A stretch of 64,000 nucleotides of DNA from Astragalus membranaceus (taxonomy: Eukaryota > Streptophyta > Magnoliopsida > Fabales > Fabaceae), in contig CM076846.1 of assembly GCA_039519185.1 (NCBI GenBank), positions 223,002,659-223,066,658 on the forward strand, written 5' to 3'. The notes under the pieces are model-generated. The model searched no databases and was not told the origin of the DNA. It saw only the letters and a list, made by a program, of their open reading frames with translations. Shown here one piece after another: positions 1-10,668 of the stretch. Each line of letters begins with the position of its first letter. The stretch's first letter is position 1. The position numbers were made by a program, and so were the translations under genes.

Positions 1-190
1 AAAAATGTCAAAAAAAAAGTGAAACGCTATCTGCTATCCGTTAGCTTTTGAAAAAATGCAACTTGAAGTAGCGTATGAAAAAACGCTAAACGCTACCCAA
101 AAAACGATAAACATTAGTGCTTACTAAACACGTGTACTCCTCACCCGCTAGTTTTATCCGCTAGCGGATGGGACGCGCCAAACAGAGCCT
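1..190. repeat. Probable right end of a DNA transposon or MITE
   Basis: This stretch has repeated 'cgctatctgctatccgttag' style motifs and ends in 'gacgcgccaaacagagcct', which looks like the terminal inverted repeat of a small DNA transposon. The left end would lie outside the window, so the terminal repeat and target duplication cannot be tested. Related 'gctatctgttaatttt..ccaaac' motifs recur near 12,250-12,400, 19,677-19,785 and 31,160-31,250. Confidence 0.3.
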
Positions 191-485
191 TATTCACTAT
201 AACCAACAAATGTATTTCCTAAAAAAATTAATGTGGAAATTAATCTCAAAAAAAAAAAAAATTAATGTGGAAATAAAGGGAAGTAATATAAAAATACTTC
301 CTTGATTGTTAAACAAAAAATATAAATGTATTTTCTAAAAATTAAAGTAATATAACAACATTTATTCACTATGTATTTCGGAGCGTCTAACTAATAATAT
401 AAATACATTAATTAGTTAGTCAAAAAATAAATAAATACAATAGTTATGCATATAACCAACAAATGTAGTATTTCCTAAAAATTTA
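191..485. other. Upstream part of paralogous block 1 (AT-rich, non-coding)
   Basis: AT-rich DNA with repeated 'ataaccaacaaatgtatttcc' phrases. The same phrases occur upstream of the other SIN3-like copies (14,735-14,890 and 32,240-32,520), so this is the distal 5' flank of the duplicated unit. No gene is seen. Confidence 0.6.
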
Positions 486-801
486 GGCTAAAGTGCTCAC
501 GGGGTCCCTTATCTTTATTTAAAGTAACGATTTGGTCCTTTATCTTTTTTTTGTCCCAAATCAGTCATTTATGTTTTAAATTTTTGACACATAAATCCTT
601 TTCTGTCCCAAATCAGTCCTTTATGTTTCAAATTTTTAACACATACATCCTTTTTTTTGACACATAAATCAGCATTGTTAACGGAAAATGATCTATGTGT
701 CAAAAATTTAAAAGATAAAGGACTTATTTGGGACAATAAAAACATAAAGGACTAATTCGTTACTTTAAATAAAGATAAAGGACCCCGGGAGCACTTTAGC
801 C
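486..801. mobile_element. Mutator-type MITE with 9-bp target duplication
   Basis: A 316-bp non-coding element. Its left terminus (ggctaaagtgctcacggggt...) is the near-perfect inverted repeat of its right terminus (...gaccccgggagcactttagcc), and the terminal inverted repeats run about 45 bp or more. It is flanked by identical 9-bp copies of aaaaattta (477-485 and 802-810). Long TIRs with a 9-bp TSD are diagnostic of Mutator-like elements. Paralogous block 2 (about 14,871-14,890) reads straight through the equivalent site without the element, which confirms insertion. The interior contains repeats of the 'gtcccaaatcagtc' phrase typical of these legume MITEs. Confidence 0.85.
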
Positions 802-892
802 AAAAATTTAAGTAATATAACAGCATTAAATGTGTTTTGCCAGACTAGGAACAAAATTAAATGCGTTATTTTGACCTGTTGACACCTATAAC

Positions 893-1168
893 TGTTGGGG
901 ATAAACACGTGAAAGGGAGAAGAAAAGGAAGTGGCGGCGCTAAAGGACAAGATGAGTGATTAGGGCAATATAATAATAGGTAAAAGCTGCACTGAATTTC
1001 ATAAAAGTAGGTTACAAATTACATGCTACTGACGTCTGTATATATATACAATGAAACAGGCCCAGGCCCATAATTTCGACTAGCCCATTCGATTGGCCCA
1101 TTTCGACTAGGTTTCTAACTACACATACTATTATTACAAGCAATAGAATTACAAGGCATATCTCAATA
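893..1168 (-). repeat. 3' LTR of copia element
   Basis: A 276-bp direct repeat of 5451-5724. On the plus strand it opens tgttgggg and closes ctcaata, giving imperfect TGTTG/CAATA terminal repeats. It contains several ttcgac motifs and a tatatatata run. Confidence 0.93.
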
Positions 1169-1175
1169 TTCCCTC

Positions 1176-2231
1176 CTAATTCACATTGCTGAGCGATATC
1201 ATCCCAAGCATCGTTCTCAATTCTTCGAATCTTCCCTTTTGCAATGGCTTGGTCATTGCATCAGCTACTTGAAGTTCCGAACAGCAATATTCCAGATTCA
1301 GCTTCTCATTGTTTACTTGATCACGCAGGAAGTGATATCTGGTCTCTATGTGCTTCGACCTACCATGTGCAACAGGATTCTTTGCGAGATCTATCGCAGA
1401 CTTGTTGTCGATCAACAACTTCATTCCTTCGACCCCGTGCACTCCAATTTCGACCAATAGCATGCTCAGCCATGATGCTTGACATGCTGCAAACGAAGCA
1501 GCCACATACTCTGCTTCACAAGAGGATAACGCAACTATACTTTGCTTCTTCGAGCACCAAGAGATGGGTGTCGATCCATGCATGAAGACATACCCACTTG
1601 TGCTCTTTCGATCACTCTTGTCTCCACTCCAGTCGGAGTCTGTGTAACCAAACACTTCAGCATTATTCTTCGACTCTGACTTGCTAGGGAATAGAATACC
1701 ATAACTTTGTGTTCCCTTTATATACCTTAGTACTCTTTTCGCAGCTACTAAATGAGAGCTTTTCGGCTTCTCCATGAATCTGCTGATCATTCCGACACTA
1801 ATCATAATGTCAGGTCGAGTGTTGCACAAGTACCTCAGGGAGCCCACAATCTGTTTGAAGAGGGTGGCATCTACTTCAATCCCTTCATCATCTTTCGACA
1901 GCTTGCTGCTTGTGTCTGCCGGTGTCGAAACCTCCTTACAGTTAATCATGTCGAATCTCTTCAGGATATCAACTGCATACTTCGACTGATGCAGAAATAT
2001 TCCCTTCTTCGACTCTGTGAATTCCATTCTTAGGAAATATGATAGATGTCCTAGATCACTCATTTCAAACTCCGACATCATCACTTTCTTAAAGGCTTCG
2101 ACTTCGACTTCGTTGTTTCCAGTTACTAGTAGATCATATACATACAGGCACAACAACAACTGAGTCGAAGTTCCATTCTTCTTCACATACACTCCATGTT
2201 CATTGGTGCATCTCATGAACTTCTGAGCCAA
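1176..2231 (-). pseudogene. Copia pol C-terminal part: reverse transcriptase end plus RNase H
   Basis: This frame carries the second half of the copia reverse transcriptase and the RNase H domain. The catalytic YVDD box appears as LYVYDLLVTGNN, so one of the two metal-binding aspartates is replaced by tyrosine and polymerase activity should be lost. RNase H signatures TDSDWSGD, KSTSGYVF and SSCEAEYVA are intact, as is the tail typical of copia pol, ending in TAG at 1178-1176. It is out of frame with the upstream integrase-RT segment, and the shift lies near 2,360. This is a fragment of one former polyprotein, not a separate gene. Confidence 0.9.
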
Positions 2232-3838
2232 GAGGAAACCATCAATTCTCTTGTTCCACGCTCTTGGAGCTTGCTTGAGCCCATACAGGGCCTTCTCCAG
2301 CTTATAGACCTTGTCTTCTTTGCCCTTCGACTCAAAACCAGGTGGTTGACAAACATAGACTTCCTCCTCAGAGGTCCATTAAGAAATGATGACTTTACAT
2401 CCAGTTGATTCAGGGGCCAGCCTCTATGACTTGCCAATGCTACTACCAATCTTATGGTTTCGATCCTGGCTAGTGGGGCAAAGACCTCATTGAAATCCAA
2501 ACCAGGTTTCTGCAGGAACCCTTTGGCTACTAGCCAAGCCTTGTACTTGGCCACTTCTCCATTTGGCTTGACTTTGGTCTTGAAGACCCACTTCACCCCT
2601 ATGGCTTTCTTTTGCCTTGGAAGTTCGACTAGCTTCCAAGTTCCATTCTTTTCGATTGACTTCAGCTCATCAATCATTGCTTCCTTCCACTGCTTGTGAC
2701 TAAGAGCTTCTTCCAGGCTTACTAGTTCTGCTTCAGCCATCAATGCAAAGTGTGTCAGGTCTCCCTCTGCTGTAATTGCAGAATCTGGGTAAGTGTCGAA
2801 TCCTTCTAGTCTTACTGATCTCTGCCTTTCCCTTTGCGACCTTCTTAAAGGTTCGACAACAATGGATTCTTCTGGCTCTTCAGTTTCGACCTCTTCATTC
2901 TGATCATCTCGATCAGAGACTTCGTCGAAGTCCATCATTGTAGGTTTCTCACAGCCTTCTTTCCAGTTCCAATGTTTCGACTCATCTACTACGACATCTC
3001 TGATTTTCACTATTTTCTTCTGCACAGGATCATACAGTTTGTATGCTCCTGTCGAATGATAGCCAACAAGAATCATTTGTTGTGCTCTATCATCCAGCTT
3101 GCGTCTTAATTGCTCAGGGACATGTCTATAGCATAATGAGCCAATTATTCTGAGATGCTTGACACTTGGCTTTCTTCCTAGCCAAGCTTCTTTAGGTGTC
3201 TTCCCAATCAATCTCTTTGTGGGGCATTTATTCAGAATGTATACTGCTGTGGCTACAAGTTCTCCCCATAAACTATGAGGTAGTTGCTTCTCCTTCAACA
3301 TGCTTCTTACCATGTTGAGGATGGTCTTGTTTTTCCTCTCAGCAGTACCATTATGCTGAGGCGTGTAAGGTGCAGTGACTTCATGCACAATTCCTTCTTT
3401 CTCACAGAGTTCGACAAATCCATGAGAATTGTACTCACCACCTCCATCGCTTCTAAGGGTTTTGATTTCACATTCACTCTGCTTTTCAATCATTACCTTA
3501 AACTTCTTGAATATTTCTAGTACTTCACTATTCCTTTTGATCAAATACACCCAGGACATTCTAGTGTATTCGTCAATGAAGGTGACAAAGTACTTATTCC
3601 TTCCTAAGGAACATACTTCGAAAGGACCACAGACATCAGAAAATATCACCTCTAGCTTCTTCTCTGCTCCGCTAGGTACTTCTGATTTAAACGAGTTTCT
3701 TGGTTGCTTCGACTTGCAACAACTCTCGCAAACTTCGACAGGTACTTTTACTGCAGGCAACCCATGAACCATCTTCTTTTCATGTAGTTGACTCAAGCTC
3801 TTGAAGTTGAGGTGGCCAAATCTCCTGTGCCATCTCTA
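2213..3838 (-). pseudogene. Copia integrase and N-terminal reverse transcriptase
   Basis: This is the middle of the polyprotein. The GAG-pre-integrase HHCC zinc module is present (WHRRFGHLN, then CESCCKSK). The integrase DDE core follows as FSDVC, LRSDGGGEYNS and NGTAERKN. RT starts with GVKWVFKTKVKPNGEV and continues through LNQLDVKSSFLNG. The frame is the same as the upstream gag-protease frame and is separated from it only by a TAG at about 3838-3836. After SSFLNGPL the reading frame shifts and the last 50 or so residues are nonsense. Confidence 0.9.
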
Positions 3839-5403
3839 GTGCTCCTCTTCGACAGTGGTCTGGAGACAATGTTCTTCGACTACTTGCAGCTTAATCTTGA
3901 AGGTTCTGTTACTCTGCATCGACACCTTCAAAATCATCTTCTTGGTCGAATCGAACAAGCTGAGACTGTTATCACCCATTTCGACGGTGAAGTTTTTCTC
4001 AATCATCTGCCCAATACTTAGCAGATTGCTCCTCATATCTGGTACATAAAATACCCCTTGGATATAGCACCACTTACCATCTTTTGACAGGAACTTTATG
4101 GTACCTACTCCTTCAGCAGTAACTCTACTGTTATCTGCAAACCTTATCTTTTTGCTTATCTGCTCCAGTTCGACAAACCACTCCTTGTGACAACACATGT
4201 GATTTGAACATCCTGTGTCGACATACCATTCGACAGACTTTTCTTCAGTCGAATTTGTATCAGCCTTCAACAACAGTAATTCTGGGTCAGTAGCTGTCAT
4301 GAATGACAATTCTTCATCATCATTGCTGGCAATGTTGGAGGCATCACCAGTGTTTCCACTGCCCTGCCACACACACATTGCACAAGTATTTTGAGCATCG
4401 CAAGTGAATCCACTTATACAAGTGTTCCCACTATTTTGCTCGCTACTTTCAGCAATTCCTTCATCGAGTCGAATCTCATCTTCGACAGCCATCAGCATTA
4501 ACTCCTCTGAGTCAGAGTCTGAGTCACCATCATTAGCAAACTTGGCTTCTGCATCTTTATCCCTAGGAACTTTCTTGTTTTTACACTTGTTCCTATAATG
4601 CCCAAATTGCTGACAGTTATAACACTGAACTTTCGACAGGTCTCCTTTCTTCTTGTTGAAAGATACTTGTTCTTTCTTCTTACTGCTTGATCCCTTTTCT
4701 CTACCCTTCTCCTTGTTGCCTGCCTTCCAATTTCTCTTAGAGGAGTATGAAAGCAAGGCTTGTTCAGTTTCTTTCTCTGAACTTCTCTGCCTTATTCTCA
4801 ATTCATGCGTCTCTAAGGAACCCTGAAGTTCATCTAACTTCAACGTATCTAGGTCTTTGGATTCTTCGATAGCAGTGACAACATAGTCGAATTCCAGGGT
4901 TAAGGATCTGAGCACCTTTTCGACTTTATTTACTTCAGTCACAGTTTCACCATTACCTTTCATTTGATTAGTTAATGCTACTAACCTCGTAATGAATTCT
5001 CCAATCGATTCTCCATCTGTCATCTTCAAGGCCTCGTACTGTTTCCTGAGCGACTGAAGGTGTATCTTCTTCAGTCTATCTTCTCCTCCATACGAGTTCT
5101 TGAGGATGTCCCAAGCTGCCTTTGCTGACTCACTGTCGATGATCAGGTTCAGTACATTGGAATCAACGCACTGGTGAATCAAAAACAGCCCTTTTCCATC
5201 TTTCTTCCTCAGCGAATGGTGGTTGTTCCTCACCGCTTCAGTGGCGTTTGCTGCCAAGGGTGGAACACCATCATTCACGACATCAAGGACATCTTGATAT
5301 CGAAACAGCACCTTCATCTGCGCACACCATCGTTCATATCCTTTCCGTCGAAGATTGGGAGGTTCTCCGGAATACCTCCACCAGAGTTGTCTCGCGCTGC
5401 CAT
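3836..5403 (-). pseudogene. Copia gag and protease, frameshifted near its start
   Basis: Gag starts at the ATG at 5403 (MAARDNSGGG), 33 bp inside the PBS. After about 24 codons a single-base deletion near 5,330 shifts the frame to a stop at 5314. The remaining gag resumes in another frame (from 5317) with the UBN2-type gag domain, a lysine-rich linker and a CCHC zinc knuckle (CYNCQQFGHYRNKC). It continues into the aspartic protease with the active-site motif YVDTGCSNHM. It ends at an in-frame TAG just before the integrase zinc module. The host-cell role would have been capsid formation and polyprotein cleavage, but it is not functional as it stands. Confidence 0.88.
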
Positions 5404-5435
5404 GAATCTTGATAGATTTTGTAAGGATCTAACCA

Positions 5436-5447
5436 GCTTTGATACCA
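5436..5447 (-). other. Copia primer binding site (initiator Met tRNA type)
   Basis: On the minus strand this reads tggtatcaaagc, three bases inside the 5' LTR. It differs at one base from the canonical tggtatcagagc that pairs with the 3' end of initiator methionine tRNA. Confidence 0.85.
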
Positions 5448-5450
5448 GTT

Positions 5451-5724
5451 TGTTGGGGATAAACACGTGAAAGGGAGAAGAAAAGGAAGTGGCGGCGCTA
5501 AAGGACAAGAGGAGTGATTAGGGAAATATAATAATAGGTAAAAGCTGCACTGAATTTCATAAAAGTAGGTTACGAATTACATGCTACTGACGTCTGTATA
5601 TATATAATGAAACAGGCCCAGACCCATAATTTCGACTAGCCCATTCGACTGGCCCATTTCGACTAGGTTTCTAACTACACCTACTATTATTACAAGCAAT
5701 AGAATTACAAGACATATCTCAATA
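5451..5724 (-). repeat. 5' LTR of copia element
   Basis: A 274-bp LTR, followed on the plus strand by the target duplication ataac (5725-5729). It would carry the element's promoter. The visible tatatata run sits near 5,598. Confidence 0.93.
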
Positions 5725-5956
5725 ATAACAAAATTTAGTAAGTTTCAAAATTCCTAATTTTAAAATTCAAACCGCAAAGGAAAAGTATTGGAATGGCTCC
5801 CATGATTGGAATGTTTGTTTTTTTTTCACAATAAGATTGGAATGTTTTGATGATGGCGTTTTTTTTTTGTTTTTGGCTAGGTGTATTAATAATGGAAATT
5901 GTACATAAGGGAAAATTTTCAATTAGAGATCTTTTCCATTCTATGAGTAATTTTTT
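5725..5956. other. 5' flank of SIN3-like copy 1
   Basis: Non-coding DNA directly continuing the block interrupted by the copia element. Phrases such as 'tgattggaatgtttt' and 'ttagagatcttttccattct' recur at the same place upstream of copies 2, 3 and 4. No gene is seen. Confidence 0.6.
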
Positions 5957-5968
5957 CATATATATTTT
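5957..5968 (+). promoter_or_regulatory. TATA-like box upstream of SIN3-like copy 1
   Basis: catatatatttt lies about 105 bp before the ATG at 6066. The same tatatatttt at nearly the same distance (100-108 bp) is found before all four paralogs. Assignment as core promoter is an inference. Confidence 0.4.
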
Positions 5969-6065
5969 GTTTGTTCACCTTTGTTGTTGATCTATCCATC
6001 TATAATACTGTCTTGGGTGAGTTGGAGATTTTCATTCTTGTTTGCATTGCATACCCTCAATCAGG

Positions 6066-6589
6066 ATGAAGAGATCCATGTCATCTAGAGGAGAACCTTC
6101 AAGTCGTGTTACTCGTCAGAAACCAACCATGGATGATGCATTGACATATCTCTGGAAAGTAAAAGACACTATGTTTGAAGAAAAGAAGGATGAATGTGAT
6201 GCATTTCTAGATGTCCTGGTAAACATTTGGGCCCACAAAATTGGTGCAACAAGTGTCATAGCAAGAGTGAAAGAGCTATTGAAAGAGCACGAAAATTTAA
6301 TTACAGGATTTAACATCTTCTTGCCAAAGGGATGATAAATCATACTACCACCGAAGGGCCAACAACAACTTCCACAAAAGAAAGATGTTGATTATTTTGA
6401 TGCTCTAGATTTTGGGGAAAAGGTTAGGGCGGTTTTGAAGGCAATGATGGTGTCTATAAGTCTTTTCTAGTAATATTAAGAATGTATAGAAGCGAAGCCA
6501 AGAGTAAAACTGAGGTTTACCATGAGGTTGTTGGACTTTTCAAGGACCATGCAGATCTTCTTGAAAGCTTTACAGCATTTTTGCCTTGA
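6066..6589 (+). pseudogene. SIN3-like PAH mini-gene, copy 1 (broken after PAH1)
   Basis: Homologous to the three intact copies at 15,369, 20,822 and 33,125. The ATG at 6066 begins MKRSMSSRGEP and is followed by a PAH1 domain (residues about 21-88) ending FNIFLPKG. Where the other copies read KGCEITL, this one has two adjacent stop codons (TGA TAA, 6333-6338), so the open product is 90 aa with PAH1 only. The PAH2-coding remainder is still recognisable to the shared terminal TGA at 6587-6589 but also carries a 1-bp deletion near 6,432. A few PAH1 residues also differ (for example NIWAHK where others have NFRARR). It could still yield a PAH1-only peptide if transcribed, but a decaying pseudogene is the simpler reading. 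Confidence 0.85.
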
Positions 6590-6927
6590 TTATTCTTCAG
6601 GAGCTACCGCTACTCATTATGCAATGCCAAAGTGATGCAATGATGATGAAATCCGGAGATTTGTAGTGTATGTTGAGTTGTGTTAGTTGGGATTATTTTA
6701 TTTTTTCTTTCAGGTTAAGAATTTAATTTTGAATGCTTTAGTTTTACATTCAAATTGAGTGGCGACCATAAGAATAAATTTCTGAACTATTTATCGTTCA
6801 AAAATAATTATTAGACAATAATACTACAATTTCTTTTTCTTCAATGGTGTACATGCCATTTCATGTCTCTTATCCAATTTTTTCTTCCAAAGGTATCCTT
6901 AAATACATCCTTTAATTAAGTAGTGTT
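6590..6927. other. 3' flank of SIN3-like copy 1
   Basis: Non-coding. It shares 'caggagctaccgctactcattatgcaatgcc' type sequence and a 'gagtggcgaccataagaataaat' motif with the region after the other copies, probably including the 3' UTR. The block is broken at 6,928 by a CACTA element and resumes after 9,298. Confidence 0.6.
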
Positions 6928-9295
6928 CACTACTAGAATTTTCGTCATTTCCTGCGGATTTACATTAAAAATTTGCAGGAAATAGGTTTCCTGCGGATTT
7001 TTCCGTGGATTAAGGTTCCCAGTTATTTCGTTCGTGGATAATTGTTTCCTGCGGATTTTTAAATCGGCAGGAAGTTTCCGCAGGAAGTCCGTAGGAAATG
7101 CGCGAATTTTTAACTTGGCCTATATTTAATTACAAGAAGTACCTGCTCATTTGGAGCAAGCTTGCCAAAAAGTACCTGTCAAAAAATCACTCTGATTTTA
7201 CTACAAGTTTGCAAGTATTGACATTTTAAAGCACACTCTCAACAAATACATTTTCATTTAAATCAATTACAGAAACCATCGAAAGGATATCAAATGCATA
7301 CATTTTCAATTCAATTACAGAAACCATCGAAAGGATATCAAATGCATACATTTTCAATCTCTGATCTTACCTTCAGTAACTCTTCATCGATAGGTGAAAA
7401 CCACCTTGGCTTCTGAAAAATTAAGAACATAAGCTGAGAACACCTATAAACACTACAATTCAAAAATCTCCTAATTGTTATAACAAAGCTGAAATGTCAC
7501 ATATACCATAGATCGATATCAAACATGGCTTAGAAGCAACAATGGAAAGTCTTGAAGCATTGTTTTCTTCGACCGTTCATCGAACTATGCAAATCCAAGG
7601 TGATGTTATGACTGCTAAGTTCAATATCCTCTGCCTTCTATGTATTAGATACATTGCTTGATCCCTTAATACTATCCACCGCAACCTGCTGTGGAGGAAC
7701 AATGTGAGCAACCTGAAGTTCAGGCCAAGCAACATCCACTACTGCGCAATGCAGTCACAGCAATACTGTTACGTGCATTGGTTCTTTCATTGGAGAACCA
7801 ATTCAGATTTATATCATCCAAATCCACTAAAGCTATTAAACTTTAAAACTGTATTAGCTGTTATAACAATCAATAGCATATCACTACGAATTACTAAGGC
7901 TATATCATCCCAAGTTCACAGTGCAACACAAACCATAAAACAAAATTAGATAGAAGTGTGAAGCATCTATAAAAACAAAAACTCAGTGCCAAAAAAGAAT
8001 GTACCTTGAAAAGCCAAAGCCACATGAGAACACGGAAATGGAACCCCTGAAATTATTTATATGAGATCACAAATATCAATTGCTGCATACAAATATAGCC
8101 TGAAAATCAATAACGCCCAAACTTTCAAATCGAAACCCTAAACTCAGTAAAATTGAATAAGCCAGAAAATAGAAAAAAGAAAAAACAGAAATTAAAAGAA
8201 CGAAAGGAGCAATGGAAAGTGTGAGAAATGGTAAGAGTGAGAAAGAAGGAAAAATCATCACGAGGTTTCTTTTGGATGACGACGGCGATCTCGACCTCGC
8301 GATGCAGCGAACCCTCATTGTGTTGGATTTGGATGGTTCCGCCATGTTTCAAGCAAGAGGACCTCGGTTTCAGAAAACAGAATGCCTCCTGAAAAATTGC
8401 ATACATCAGATTCAAAATTTGAGCCAGGTGAAACAAAATAGTGAGTGCGAAACGAAGGAATGAAAGTTTTCTGAGATGTATAAGAGAAACGAAGAACATG
8501 AGAGAGAGATTAGGGTTTTACCATGATTGATATCATGCGAGGAAAGTGAAAGCGAGGGGCGTGAGTTCAGTAAGGAATTATGAATTTCTGTCAGTAGGTG
8601 GTATTTTTAAAATTAAAAAAAAAACATTTGGTGCGGATGATAAAAGAAACATTTTAATTAAGATATTAGGGTGGTTCTGAGGTGAAAGACTAAATTAAAT
8701 CTTTCACCGATGAAACATTAAAATTGATTGTTGGGTGTAGTATAAAAATTCATCAATGATTGAGATTTAATATTGGTTGATTCAATCTTAACCATTCATA
8801 GCATTTTAAACAATATTCAACGATCACTTTTAGTGTTTCACCGGTGAGATATTTGATTTGCTCTCTCACCCTAGAAGCACCCAAGATATTAACCTTTTAA
8901 AAAAAGGTTAATGTAAAAAAATTACTTCTCTGCTTTTTTTTGAAGCAACTTTTCTCATTTTTTATTTAATGTAAAAAAATTTTTAAAATTTTTTTTTTTG
9001 CTTCAAAAAAAAAGTTTTTTTAAAAAAAATAAGTTTTAAATATGTCAAAAAAAAGATTTAAAAAAGAATATTACTTCATATAAAAAAAGAATATTACCAA
9101 AACAATTATTTCAGATTTTTTAACTTTCATGCGGAATATAGTTCTCAGTAAAATTCGCAGAAAACCCAAAACGTTCCTGCGGATTTACCTGCCAACTATG
9201 TCTTTGCAGCAAAGTTTCTGTATAGCTATACATTCTCAGGAAATACATGCAGAAACTTTTCGCAGGAAATTCCGCAGGTAATGCCGAGAGTAGTG
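6928..9295. mobile_element. Non-autonomous CACTA element
   Basis: Starts cactactagaattttcg and ends ...gccgagagtagtg. It is flanked by the 3-bp target duplication gtt (6925-6927 and 9296-9298), as expected for CACTA (En/Spm) transposons. Both ends carry dense subterminal repeats of the type ttcctgcggattt in both orientations (about 6,945-7,110 and 9,165-9,290), the usual transposase-binding sites. No transposase is seen in the 2.4 kb interior. The segment at about 8,090-8,560 looks like the 5' part of a host gene, with 'aaaccctaa' motifs and a purine/pyrimidine-rich stretch, and may be a captured fragment. No homologue was recognised. Confidence 0.8.
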
Positions 9296-9650
9296 GTTGT
9301 TTCAGAAAAAAAAAACCAGGGCCATGCTGTAAGATGATGTAATTAATGACTTGAATCTCGGTCTTCAATTTAGTGAATCTCAGTTCCGACTCGAGAGTTC
9401 GTAGCGTCAAAGAGTTCGATGATTTTCTTTTAGTTATTTTTTTGATAGGTTCTTTTAGTTATGAATGTTAGTGTTTGTTAGATTTGATAGAAATGTTGCT
9501 GGGTGAGATTTAAACCCTCACCCCTTCATCACTAAACTTAGTAGCGCAAGAGATGGGTGAACCACATCATTGCATGCTTGGAAGCTGAATTGTCATCAAC
9601 CTCCCACCACGTGGTTTCTTCCTCACCATGATTGCACTCTCGGCATTCTC
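9296..9650. other. Continuation of block 1 3' flank
   Basis: No gene. 'gtagcgtcaaagagtt' (about 9,401) to 'gggtgagatttaa' (about 9,513) matches the sequences downstream of copy 2 (16,410-16,495) and copy 4 (34,210-34,295), which shows that the CACTA element split this block. Confidence 0.6.
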
Positions 9651-9902
9651 TTAGGGTCTGTTTGGGAGTTTGGAGGGAAATACATGTGACAAATAGTGTA
9701 AATTCTTTAGTAATGAGGAGAAAAATTATTCATCTAACCCCCCCCCCCCAAAACCCTCCAAATTTTGGAGGGTTTTGGAAGGGCTCCAAAAATAAACTAG
9801 GAGAGGGTTTGGGGGTTTAAGGAAATACTTTTTCTCTCCATCACTAAATAATTTATACTATTATTCCCATGCCCTCCCCTCCAAACTCTCAAACACACTC
9901 TA
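9651..9902. mobile_element. MITE with 'gggt.tgtttggga' termini
   Basis: About 250 bp with inverted ends: ttagggtctgtttgggagtt on the left and ccaaactctcaaacacactctaa on the right. It contains a run of c's and an internal aaattttggagggttttgg. It has no coding capacity. The superfamily is not certain (the ends suggest PIF/Harbinger or hAT), and a clear target duplication was not resolved because another MITE abuts it. Confidence 0.55.
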
Positions 9903-10131
9903 AGGGTATGTTTGGGACGGGGGTCCGGAAGGGTTTTGGAGAAGAAGGCTTTCGAGGACTTGATACACATTTAAATGTCTATTTGAATTGTAAAAATAAT
10001 ATGATAAATAATGATAAAACAATATTGCTAATCACACTTATTTTTTTAAAATATTTTACCTCAATTTAGAATTAAAAATTAAGTTCTTCCCTCCCCTCCC
10101 CTCCTAAACCCTCCATCCAAACGTACTCTTA
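9901..10131. mobile_element. Second, adjacent MITE of the same style
   Basis: About 230 bp from taagggtatgtttgggacgg to ccatccaaacgtactctta, with related inverted ends to the neighbour at 9,651 and to the element at 17,561. The interior is AT-rich and non-coding. Confidence 0.5.
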
Positions 10132-10389
10132 GACTTATGTATTAAATCCTTCAATTTGATTCAAACTCAAACTTCCTCGCCTTAGTTCCATTTGATTCAG
10201 GCCCTCTACCTCATTATCTATATAGAAGCATTTATGAAGCAAACCAACCATGACTATCTTAGCAGTTAACAAGTAAAGCAACGTCTTTGTTAAGTGCCTT
10301 TAGAACAAACGTTGCTAGAACTTATTTGCTATATATTAAACCATAGACTAAATCCCCTTTCTAAAACTCTCTCAAATCTCCCTTCTTTT
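10132..10389. other. Non-coding stretch
   Basis: No gene is seen. 'aaaactctctcaaatctcccttc' near 10,362 is repeated near 16,760, again as the scar of a small MITE-like sequence. Confidence 0.4.
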
Positions 10390-10668
10390 TTTTAAGCAAA
10401 AATATGGGATATGGAGTCTCGTTAAAACCTTCTGATGCAAAACCCTCTTTAGGGAAAAAACATCACGAAGGAAAAAAAGTATTCCCGCTAAATATTATTT
10501 ATAAAAAAAGAAAAATAAACAGAAAACATGGGGGACTAGACCAATACCAATGAGCATAAACAACTTTATAACCGAAACGAAATAAAATAATCCTATAAAG
10601 GTATGCAAAGTCATCACTATAATGACTCTCGTCCCAACTAGGTTGGCACCAAAGTCATTAATTAACAA

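Larger units (their letters stand above)
893..5724 (-). mobile_element. Degenerate Ty1/copia LTR retrotransposon
   Basis: A complete but dead copia element, 4.8 kb, on the minus strand. It has two LTRs (893-1168 and 5451-5724), an initiator-Met-type primer binding site (5436-5447), a short purine tract before the 3' LTR (1169-1176 on plus reads ttccctcc), and the 5-bp target duplication ataac at 888-892 and 5725-5729. The order gag, zinc knuckle, protease, integrase, reverse transcriptase, RNase H is the Ty1/copia order. Coding is broken by a frameshift in gag, an in-frame TAG between protease and integrase, and a frameshift in RT. The RT YVDD box is changed. By eye the LTRs differ by about seven substitutions and one 2-bp indel, so the insertion is moderately old. 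The empty site is seen in paralogous block 2 near 14,960. Confidence 0.93.

Noticed and set aside
8125..8499. A 124-codon minus-strand open frame with hydrophobic, Phe/Leu-rich translation
   Set aside because: It lies in a pyrimidine-rich stretch inside a CACTA element; overlapping frames on both strands are open and no family is recognised.
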